Source: Limimaricola hongkongensis DSM 17492
GTDB taxonomy: Bacteria > Pseudomonadota > Alphaproteobacteria > Rhodobacterales > Rhodobacteraceae
Reading direction: 5' to 3'
DNA: 64,000 nt
NCBI RefSeq assembly: GCF_000600975.2
Contig: NZ_KK088652.1
Span: forward strand, 62,001-126,000
The translations under genes and the position numbers were made by a program. Below, in pieces: positions 57,667-64,000 of this stretch. Position 1 is the stretch's first letter; each line of letters starts with the position of its first letter. A model generated the notes under the pieces. That model saw nothing but the letters and a program-made list of their open reading frames with translations. It searched no databases and was not told where the DNA came from.

Positions 57667-58680
57667 TTAGCCCCGACGACGACCGCGCCGTGCGGCGCGC
57701 TCGGGCCCCGCGCCATCGGTGCCGTCGGAGGCCGAGGAGAAACCGCCGAGCTTCTCGACGATCTGCTCCAGCGTCGGACGTTCTCCGAGAGGCCGGGTTT
57801 CGAGCGCCTCGCGCATGGCGCGCAGATGTTCGGGCATGGTGCCGCAGCAGCCGCCGATGATCGTCGCGCCCGCTTCGCGCGCAAGGCAGGCGTAATCGGC
57901 CATCAGCTCGGGCGTGCCGTCGTAATGGATGTGGCCGTCCTGGTATTTCGGGATGCCCGCATTGCCCTTGGCGATGATCGGGGTTTCGGCGCCCGCGGCG
58001 GTAAAGCCGAGCACCGTGCGCATCAGGTCCGACGCGCCGGTGCCGCAATTGGCGCCGAAGGCCAGCGGCGCGTGGTCGATCTTGCCGACCATCTTGACCA
58101 TGTCGGCGCTGGTCAGCCCCATCATGGTGCGGCCCGCCGTGTCGAAGCTCATCGTGCCGCACCACGGCATGCCTGCCTTGGCAAATGCTTCGGCTGCGGC
58201 GCGGAATTCCTCTGCGGCGGAGATCGTCTCGACCCAGAGCACATCGGCGCCGCCCGCCTTGAGCCCCTCGGCCTGCTCGTGGAACATCTCGACCGCGATC
58301 TCGTGCGTCAGCTCGCCCATCGGCGCCATGATGTCGCCGGTCGGCCCCACCGAGCCTGCGACGATCACGGGGCGGTTCGCCTTGTCGGCGACGTCCCGGC
58401 CCAGCTCGGCGGCGGCCTTGTTCAGCTCGAACACCCGATCCTGGGCGTCATGCAGCTTGAGCCGCGAGGCATTGCCGCCGAAGCTGTTGGTCAGGAACAG
58501 GTCCGACCCCGCATCGACCGCACCGGCATAGAGCCTGCGGATCTTGTCCTGCTCGGTGACGTTCCAAAGCTCGGGCGCATCGCCCGAGCTCAGCCCCATG
58601 TTGAACAGGTTCGTGCCCGTCGCGCCGTCGGCCAGCAGCCAGTCACGGGTTTCGAGAAGTCGGGAAAGCGCGTCGGTCAT
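57667..58680 (-). CDS. Homocysteine S-methyltransferase unit (BmtB/MetH N-terminal-like)
   Basis: A 337-residue homocysteine-binding barrel like the first domain of MetH and BHMT. Opening LLADGATGTNLFNMGL, LTNSFGGNASRL with the first zinc region, and the zinc cysteines in FGANCGTGASD and IIGGCCGTMPEH are all present. It would move a methyl group from a corrinoid protein (or betaine) to homocysteine. A related protein is the homocysteine part of the split methionine synthase of Phaeobacter inhibens. It ends in an Arg-rich tail (ERAARRGRRRG) like the two partner proteins. Its start overlaps the end of the MprF-like gene by 38 bases. Confidence 0.9.
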   Translation of the reverse strand: MTDALSRLLETRDWLLADGATGTNLFNMGLSSGDAPELWNVTEQDKIRRLYAGAVDAGSDLFLTNSFGGNASRLKLHDAQDRVFELNKAAAELGRDVADKANRPVIVAGSVGPTGDIMAPMGELTHEIAVEMFHEQAEGLKAGGADVLWVETISAAEEFRAAAEAFAKAGMPWCGTMSFDTAGRTMMGLTSADMVKMVGKIDHAPLAFGANCGTGASDLMRTVLGFTAAGAETPIIAKGNAGIPKYQDGHIHYDGTPELMADYACLAREAGATIIGGCCGTMPEHLRAMREALETRPLGERPTLEQIVEKLGGFSSASDGTDGAGPERAARRGRRRG

Positions 58681-60616
58681 GAGCAGGGCCTGTCTGGTCG
58701 GTGAAGCGCGGCAAGGGGCCACGAAGGACCGGAAGCCGGATCGGCCACCGGGCGGTGTCGCGATCCTTCTGCACCGGACGGCGCCCAAGTTCAATGTCGG
58801 CGATCGGCGGTTCGGCGGCGAGCGGGGCGGGCGCGTGCACGGCGCGCGCGATCTCCAGCAGGGCGCGGGCGAGGCCGGCGCGGCGCGGTGCGGCGGCATA
58901 GAGCGGCTCCCAATCCGGGCCGAAGGCGCGCTTGAACTGCTCCAGCCCGGCGCCGCCGGGGCGCGCGGCGATCCATCTGCGCACGAGGCCCGGCACCCAG
59001 CCCGGGATCTCGGGCAGCGCGGCGAGCGACAGCCGTGCCGCGCCCGCGGCTCTGGCGGCATCGATGGCGGTGACGATCGCGGCCATCATCATGCCGTCGG
59101 GTGCATCATGTGACTGGCGCATGAGATCGAGCGTCCATTCCTCCTGCCCGCGATGAAAGCTCGCGAAACCGATCAGCCGATCCCCGTTCCAGGCGAGGAT
59201 CACCGCCTGCTGGCGCAAAAGCTCGGGGCAGAACCGGCCCATGGAAAAGCCGCGTTCGCCGCAGCAGCGCGCGGCCCAGCATTCATGCACCCGTGCCATT
59301 TCGGACAGCGGCAGCGGCCCGGCGGCGATCTCGGTCCGCACGCCGGATTTGGCGGCCGATTTCAGCTTGCGGCGCAGGTTGCGGCAGGCGGGACGCGCGA
59401 GGCTCCATGTCGCGGGGGCGATCACCGCCTCGGTGGCGATGCGTTCGACGGCCCAGCCGTCGCGCCGGGCGCGGGCGGCGAGGCGGGGGCCGCATTTGTA
59501 CAGCGCCACGTTCAGCCCGATGCGCCGGGTATGACGCCTGAGCGTCTCGAGCTCGGGGCGGCCCAGGGGGCGTCCGATCGCGGCCAGCGTCCCGCCCGCG
59601 CGGCGCACCAGCCAGCCGCTGGCCTGGTCGCGCGACGTCAGGATCGAGGCGCCCTGATGCGCGAGACCCCATTCGGCCTGTGGCGCGCGCGCCAGCGCCT
59701 GGTGCCGGGCGGCCCCGCTGGCCAGCAGGAGATCCGGCCGCCCCGCAGGCGCCACCGGCCGCACCAGCGTCAACAAGGCCACGAGCGCCGGAATCGCGTG
59801 GTAGACCAGCCTGTAGCCGAGCATCGCGGCCACGAGATCGGCCTCTGGCACCTGCGGCAGCAGCGCCAGCAGGCACAACTCGAAGGCGCCGACGCCGCCG
59901 GGGCTCTGGCTGGCGAGACCCGCCCCCAGCGCGACGAGATAGGCAAACACCACCGCCGCGACCGGCACCTCGACGCCCTGCGGCAGCAGCAGCCAGATCA
60001 CCGCGCCCGCCGCACAGGTGTCGATCGCGGTCCAGCCGATCAGCCGGGGCAGGGTGCCCGCGCGCATCTGCGGCAACCCCGGAAGCCGAGGCAGGCGCGG
60101 CGCCAGCGCGATCAGAGCCAGCGCCAGCACCGCCGCCAGCACGGCCCGCCCGTCGAGCAGCAGCAGCGCCAGCCCGCTGAGCGCCGCCAGCGCGGCCATG
60201 AAGGAGACCGAGACCCAGACCGACAGCCGGGTGACCATCCACAGGTCGCATTCGGGCAGGCTGCGCCAGCGCACCAGCGCGCCGGTCAGGCTGCCAAAGC
60301 CCACGGTCTGCGCGATCGCCATGGCGCGCATCCCCGCCGCGCGCGCGCGGGCCGGGGCCACGCCGGTGCCCATGGCGCGGTGCAGCACCACGTCGTATTG
60401 TCCGAGCGCCCAGAGGCTCAGCCCGGTGCACAGCAGCGCGCCGATCCACTGCGCCGGCGGCAGCGCCGCGAGGGCGGGCCAGATCGCGCCGACATCGACC
60501 GCGTCGAGCCGCCGGGCAAGCAGCAGCCCGCCCAGCCCCAGCGCGGCGATCGGCAAGAGCCGCAGGGCAAGTCGGCCCAAACGGGCAAGGCCCCTCGGGC
60601 CCGGGGATACGGTCAT
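58643..60616 (-). CDS. MprF-like protein (membrane flippase domain plus DUF2156)
   Basis: A 657-residue protein. The N-terminal half has about eight membrane helices (LPIAALGLGGLLLARRL, LASQSPGGVGAFELCLLALL), as in the flippase domain of MprF. The C-terminal half is a DUF2156 acyl-transfer domain (WGLAHQGASILTSRDQAS, HECWAARCCGERGFSMGRF, LIGFASFHRGQEEWTLDLMR). MprF adds lysine or alanine from tRNA to phosphatidylglycerol and flips it; in this group an aminoacyl-lipid product, possibly of ornithine lipid type, is plausible but unproven. GGAG precedes ATG 60616. Confidence 0.85.
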   Translation of the reverse strand: MTVSPGPRGLARLGRLALRLLPIAALGLGGLLLARRLDAVDVGAIWPALAALPPAQWIGALLCTGLSLWALGQYDVVLHRAMGTGVAPARARAAGMRAMAIAQTVGFGSLTGALVRWRSLPECDLWMVTRLSVWVSVSFMAALAALSGLALLLLDGRAVLAAVLALALIALAPRLPRLPGLPQMRAGTLPRLIGWTAIDTCAAGAVIWLLLPQGVEVPVAAVVFAYLVALGAGLASQSPGGVGAFELCLLALLPQVPEADLVAAMLGYRLVYHAIPALVALLTLVRPVAPAGRPDLLLASGAARHQALARAPQAEWGLAHQGASILTSRDQASGWLVRRAGGTLAAIGRPLGRPELETLRRHTRRIGLNVALYKCGPRLAARARRDGWAVERIATEAVIAPATWSLARPACRNLRRKLKSAAKSGVRTEIAAGPLPLSEMARVHECWAARCCGERGFSMGRFCPELLRQQAVILAWNGDRLIGFASFHRGQEEWTLDLMRQSHDAPDGMMMAAIVTAIDAARAAGAARLSLAALPEIPGWVPGLVRRWIAARPGGAGLEQFKRAFGPDWEPLYAAAPRRAGLARALLEIARAVHAPAPLAAEPPIADIELGRRPVQKDRDTARWPIRLPVLRGPLPRFTDQTGPAHDRRAFPTSRNP

Positions 60617-60760
60617 GGCAGCTCCTGAACGTCGAAGGCCGGGATCCTGCCGCGGCGGGTGGCCGGACAGTACCTGTCGTGTCATGAAGGGGGGGTTAAT
60701 CTGAACGGCCTGCCGCCGCCGGCTCATCCGGCCGGTAACTTGGGCAGGCCTGTCGGCGGT

Positions 60761-61075
60761 TCAGCGTTCCTCGAGAAGCTCGGCTTTCGCGAGGGCGGCG
60801 AACTCGGCCATCTTCGCGTCGATCTCGGCATCGCTCATCAGGTGGCCGATGTCGCGGCGCAGCTTGCGCGCCACATCGTCCTGGGCAGGGTCGGCGAGAT
60901 CGGCCTTGATCACCTCGCGGGTATAGGCGGCGGCCTCGTCGCCCTCCTTGTCCAGAAGGCCGGCGGCCCAGAAGCCGAGCATCCGGTTGCGCCGGGCCTC
61001 GGCGCGGAACTTGGTTTCCGCGTCATGGGCGAACTTCGCCTCGAAAGCGTGCTCGCGTTCTTCGAAAAGTGTCAT
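60761..61075 (-). CDS. ATPase inhibitor subunit zeta (DUF1476)
   Basis: A 104-residue helical protein with FEEREHAFEAKFAHDAETKF at the N terminus and DIGHLMSDAEIDAKMAEFA near the end, the DUF1476 pattern. The Paracoccus denitrificans member is the zeta subunit that blocks ATP hydrolysis by F1FO-ATPase through its N terminus. The gene is divergent from purC. Conservation of the inhibitory N terminus suggests it is functional. Confidence 0.93.
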   Translation of the reverse strand: MTLFEEREHAFEAKFAHDAETKFRAEARRNRMLGFWAAGLLDKEGDEAAAYTREVIKADLADPAQDDVARKLRRDIGHLMSDAEIDAKMAEFAALAKAELLEER

Positions 61076-61252
61076 GTGACTTGCCTTTCCACGCTCTCGT
61101 CCTATGCGACAAGGATACGGTCTACGACACCTTGCCCGCAAGGGGCCCTTGCACTAAGAGGCAGCCAAGGCCGCGCCGCGCAGCTTTCCGGTCACGGAAA
61201 CGTTGCGTCGCCCGAGTGACGGGCGTGGGGCGCGAAACTCCGTGGAGAGCGC

Positions 61253-62014
61253 ATGGCACGTCGCAAGAAGATTTACGAAGGCAAGGCGAAGATCCTCTAC
61301 GAGGGCCCCGAGCCCGGAACGCTGGTCCAGTATTTCAAGGATGACGCGACCGCCTTCAACGCCGAGAAGAAGGCGGTGATCGAGGGCAAGGGCGTGCTCA
61401 ACAACCGCCTGTCCGAGTTCTTCATGACCGGGCTGCAGTCGATCGGCGTGCCGACCCATTTCATCAAGCGGCTCAACATGCGCGAGCAGCTGGTCCGGCA
61501 GGTGGAAATCATCCCGCTCGAGGTGATCGTGCGCAACTTTGCCGCCGGCTCCATGGCCAAGCGGCTCGGCATGGAAGAGGGCGCGCCGCTGCCGCGCCCG
61601 ATCATCGAGTTCTCCTACAAGGACGACAAGCTCGGCGATCCGCTGGTGCCCGAGGAATACATCATCGCCTTTGGCTGGGCCAGCCAGCAGGATCTCGACG
61701 ACATCGTGGCGCTCGCCCTCAGGGTGAACGACTTCATGTCGGGCGTGATGCACGGCGTCGGCATCAAGCTGGTGGATTTCAAGATCGAGATCGGCCGGAT
61801 CTGGGACAACGACTTCCACCGCCTCGTCGTGGCCGACGAGATTTCGCCCGACAGCTGCCGGCTGTGGGACATCGAAAGCGGCCAGAAGCTCGACAAGGAC
61901 GTGTTCCGCAAGGATCTGGGCTCGCTCACCGACGCCTATACCGAGGTGGCGCGGAGGCTGGGGGTTCTGCCCTCGAACGTGACCCATCGTCCCCGCCCGA
62001 CGCTGATCAACTGA
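61253..62014 (+). CDS. purC: Phosphoribosylaminoimidazole-succinocarboxamide synthase
   Basis: A 253-residue SAICAR synthetase joining CAIR and aspartate in purine synthesis. Signatures are [36 protein letters not shown] and [26 protein letters not shown]. It opens a purC-purS-purQ cluster, with purS after 40 bases. Its start at 61253 fits the family; the upstream 177 bases separate it from the zeta gene and hold the two divergent promoters. Confidence 0.96.
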   Translation: MARRKKIYEGKAKILYEGPEPGTLVQYFKDDATAFNAEKKAVIEGKGVLNNRLSEFFMTGLQSIGVPTHFIKRLNMREQLVRQVEIIPLEVIVRNFAAGSMAKRLGMEEGAPLPRPIIEFSYKDDKLGDPLVPEEYIIAFGWASQQDLDDIVALALRVNDFMSGVMHGVGIKLVDFKIEIGRIWDNDFHRLVVADEISPDSCRLWDIESGQKLDKDVFRKDLGSLTDAYTEVARRLGVLPSNVTHRPRPTLIN

Positions 62015-62054
62015 CGCACGGGACAGACACCATCGACAAGAAGGAGCGGCGCGC

Positions 62055-62294
62055 ATGAAGGCACGCGTGCAGGTGATGCTGAAGACAGGCGTTCTCGACC
62101 CGCAGGGCGAGGCGATCCGCCATGCGCTGGGCGCGTTGGGGTTCGACGGCGTCGAAGGGGTCCGGCAGGGCAAGGTGATCGAGATCGATCTCGCCGAGAC
62201 CGATCCCGAGGCCGCCGAGGCCCAACTCTCCGAGATGTGTGAGAAACTTCTCGCCAACACGGTGATCGAGAGCTACAAGATCGACCTGAGCTGA
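62055..62294 (+). CDS. purS: Phosphoribosylformylglycinamidine synthase subunit PurS
   Basis: A 79-residue PurS (MKARVQVMLKTGVLDPQGEA, FDGVEGVRQGKVIEIDL). PurS bridges PurQ and the small PurL in the three-part FGAM synthase of most bacteria outside the gamma group. AAGGAG precedes the ATG. It is followed by an unusual 237-base gap with a hairpin before purQ. Confidence 0.95.
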   Translation: MKARVQVMLKTGVLDPQGEAIRHALGALGFDGVEGVRQGKVIEIDLAETDPEAAEAQLSEMCEKLLANTVIESYKIDLS

Positions 62295-62300
62295 GGTCGC

Positions 62301-62322
62301 ACGCCGCCCTTCGGGGCGGCGT
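62301..62322 (+). terminator. UUCG hairpin between purS and purQ
   Basis: ACGCCGCCC-TTCG-GGGCGGCGT is a 9-bp perfect stem with the very stable UUCG loop, six bases after purS. There is no T-tract, so it may act as an attenuator or a processing/stability stem rather than a full terminator. Confidence 0.65.
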
Positions 62323-62531
62323 TCGCGTCCATGGGCACGGGTTTCGCTTTCGGGCACCGCTCGGCCTCTCCGACCTGTTCGGGGGCCTGAGCACCGGGAG
62401 CGATGCGGCGGTGGTTGCAGGGGAGGGCGCCACCGCCGATCCAATTCCCGCCACGGGGCGCCCGACGTCCCGTGGCCCCCCACATACCTGCCGCGGCGCC
62501 GCCGCCCCCCAGAGTTCGAAGGACAAATCCC

Positions 62532-63200
62532 ATGAAGGCTGCCGTCATCGTCTTTCCCGGATCGAACTGCGACCGCGACATGGCCGTCGCGCTGCGCGCG
62601 GCCGGCGCGGATGTCGAAATGGTCTGGCACAAGGATGCCGGCCTGCCGCGCGGCGTCGATCTCGTGGCCGTGCCGGGCGGCTTTTCCTTTGGCGACTACC
62701 TGCGCTGTGGCGCCATCGCCGCGCAATCGCCGGTCTGCCGCGCCGTGATCGATCACGTGCACAAGGGCGGCTACGCGCTTGGCGTGTGCAACGGCTTTCA
62801 GGTGCTGACCGAAACCGGGCTGCTGCCGGGCGCGCTGATGCGCAATGCCGGCATCCGCTTCGTGTGCAAGACCGTGCCGCTCACCGTCGCCACGGCCGAG
62901 AGCGATTTCACCCGCGGCTACGCCAAGGGAGAGGCGCTGCAGATCCCGGTCGCGCATCACGACGGCAACTATTTCGTCGACGCCGCGACGCATGAGCGGC
63001 TGCGGGCCGAGGATCGGATCGCCTTCACCTATGGAGACAACCCCAACGGCTCCACCGGCGACATCGCGGGCGTTCTGTCCGAAAACCGCCGCGTGCTCGG
63101 CATGATGCCCCACCCGGAACGGGCAATCGATGCGGGCCATGGCGGCACCGACGGGCGTGGGCTGTTCGACGGGCTGGTGGGCGCGCTGGTTTCCGCCTGA
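62532..63200 (+). CDS. purQ: Phosphoribosylformylglycinamidine synthase subunit PurQ
   Basis: A 222-residue glutaminase subunit of FGAM synthase. [20 protein letters not shown], the nucleophile cysteine in [14 protein letters not shown], and the histidine/glutamate in [10 protein letters not shown] are in place. The ATG at 62532 is the family start. The gap before it (62295-62531) contains the UUCG hairpin and no open frame I would call a gene. The next gene is a sensor kinase, not purL. Confidence 0.96.
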   Translation: MKAAVIVFPGSNCDRDMAVALRAAGADVEMVWHKDAGLPRGVDLVAVPGGFSFGDYLRCGAIAAQSPVCRAVIDHVHKGGYALGVCNGFQVLTETGLLPGALMRNAGIRFVCKTVPLTVATAESDFTRGYAKGEALQIPVAHHDGNYFVDAATHERLRAEDRIAFTYGDNPNGSTGDIAGVLSENRRVLGMMPHPERAIDAGHGGTDGRGLFDGLVGALVSA

Positions 63201-63281
63201 TCCGGCAAGACGGGCGCGCAAGCCGGTGGCGTGAGCCGCCGCCGGCTTGCCGCGCCCGTCGCCGGGGCGTAAACCCGTTCC

Positions 63282-64000
63282 ATGTCGACCGACACGCCCA
63301 GACCGCCCCGCCCGCGGCGCAGCTGGGGCCCGCGCATCGCGCTGGCCCTGTTCTGCCTTGCCGCGATGGCGGTGATCTGGGTCACCAACGTTCTGCTGAC
63401 CGAACGCTTCACCGAGGCCACGCGCAACCGCGCCGAGGTCCGGCTGACGCTCTACGTCGGCAACCTGATCTCCGAGCTGCAACGCAATTCCATCGTGCCG
63501 CAGCTTCTGGCGCGCGACCCGGAGCTAATCGGGGCGCTGTCCTCGTCGGATTTCTCGCGCTCGACCCAGCGGCTTTTGTCCTTCGTCGACGAGATCGGCG
63601 CGGCGAGCCTCGTGCTTTATGACCGCGACGGGCGCATCGTCGCCGCGACCGACCGCAACCGGCTTGGCGAGACGCACCGCGCCGCGCCCTATTTCGTCGA
63701 TGCGGTGCGGGCCAACTCCACCGTCTTCACGATCTTCCGGCGCGAGACCGGCGGTTATGCCTTTCTCTATTCGCGCAAGGTCGACGCCAATGGCGCGACG
63801 CTGGGCGTGATCTCGGTCGAGGTCGACCTTGCCAAGCTGGAGCGCAGCTGGGCGGGCACCTCGGACGCGGTTCTGGTCACCGACAGCGCGGGCGAGATCA
63901 TCCTGTCGACCGAGCCGCGCTGGCGCGGCCTGCCCGAGACCGAGGCGCTGGAGCGGCAGAGCGCGCCCTCGGCGATCGAGCGGGCCTTTCTCGCCACCGA
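63282..64000 (+). CDS. DctB-like sensor histidine kinase, cut by the window end
   Basis: The first 239 residues of a membrane sensor kinase. After a basic N terminus comes a membrane helix (ALALFCLAAMAVIWVTNVLL) and a periplasmic double-Cache region (VPQLLARDPELIGALSSS, VLYDRDGRIVAATDRNRLG, YAFLYSRKVDANG, AVLVTDSAGEIILSTEPRWRG). This matches the C4-dicarboxylate sensor DctB; the kinase domain and its partner regulator would follow beyond the window. ATG 63282 has no strong ribosome site but fits the family start. Confidence 0.85.
   Translation, partial: MSTDTPRPPRPRRSWGPRIALALFCLAAMAVIWVTNVLLTERFTEATRNRAEVRLTLYVGNLISELQRNSIVPQLLARDPELIGALSSSDFSRSTQRLLSFVDEIGAASLVLYDRDGRIVAATDRNRLGETHRAAPYFVDAVRANSTVFTIFRRETGGYAFLYSRKVDANGATLGVISVEVDLAKLERSWAGTSDAVLVTDSAGEIILSTEPRWRGLPETEALERQSAPSAIERAFLAT

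Overview
The window is GC-rich alphaproteobacterial chromosome, most likely from the Rhodobacteraceae/Paracoccaceae (Roseobacter group). The evidence is the gene content: a CckA-type hybrid kinase and a ChpT-type phosphotransferase, the ornithine-lipid pair olsB-olsA, an aglEFGAK alpha-glucoside locus, an F1-ATPase zeta-type inhibitor beside purC-purS-purQ, the ppx and rlmE genes, a ribosomal protein L21 with a helix-hairpin-helix tail, and the scattered parts of a B12-dependent methionine synthase. No rRNA operon, CRISPR array, phage or intact insertion sequence was seen. Two tRNA genes are present (Gly-CCC and Ser-CGA).

Layout. 1-2.1 kb: 3' part of citramalate synthase and a squalene/phytoene synthase-like gene. 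2.1-8.6 kb: two divergent transcription units for cobalamin synthesis (cobA-cobB-MFS leftward, cbiD-cobK-glycosylase-esterase rightward). 8.7-13.3 kb: an HNH protein, then zwf-pgl-pgi behind a perfect palindromic operator-like site. 13.4-16.0 kb: a RidA protein, tRNA-Gly and a ferredoxin/ASKHA corrinoid activator. 16.2-21.5 kb: guaB, an RsmB-like methyltransferase and cckA. 21.6-31.9 kb: a sugar locus, with aglR-bgl-glk leftward and aglEFGAK rightward around two palindromic operators. 31.9-36.4 kb: ppx, a one-carbon operon (small 'virulence factor' protein, MetF-like reductase, methyl-THF methyltransferase) and rlmE. 36.5-43 kb: an accessory-looking block of LysR/YafY regulators, oxidoreductases and a GST, with a decayed SDR gene and a frameshifted NAD(P)H-binding gene, bounded by tRNA-Ser. 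43.3-51.3 kb: envelope proteins, rplU-rpmA, two GNATs, obgE-proB-proA, chpT and a DUF3553 protein. 51.4-60.6 kb: olsB-olsA, a divergent ThiE-like gene, a TfoX N-terminal protein, trmJ, ctaA, an M32 peptidase, a homocysteine methyltransferase and an MprF-like membrane protein. 60.7-64 kb: the zeta-type inhibitor, purC-purS-purQ and the 5' part of a DctB-like sensor kinase.

The main theme is B12 and methionine. The window has cobalamin synthesis genes and three of the expected parts of a split methionine synthase: a methyl-THF binding unit, a homocysteine binding unit and the reductive activator. They sit at three loci spread over about 45 kb. All three proteins end in similar Gly/Arg-rich basic tails, which looks like a shared docking feature and is the observation most worth following. 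A second theme is carbohydrate flow: imported alpha- and beta-glucosides give glucose, Glk makes glucose-6-phosphate, and zwf/pgl/pgi are present for its further use. A third is a dispersed repeat of about 24-30 bp found only between genes, including one inverted pair.
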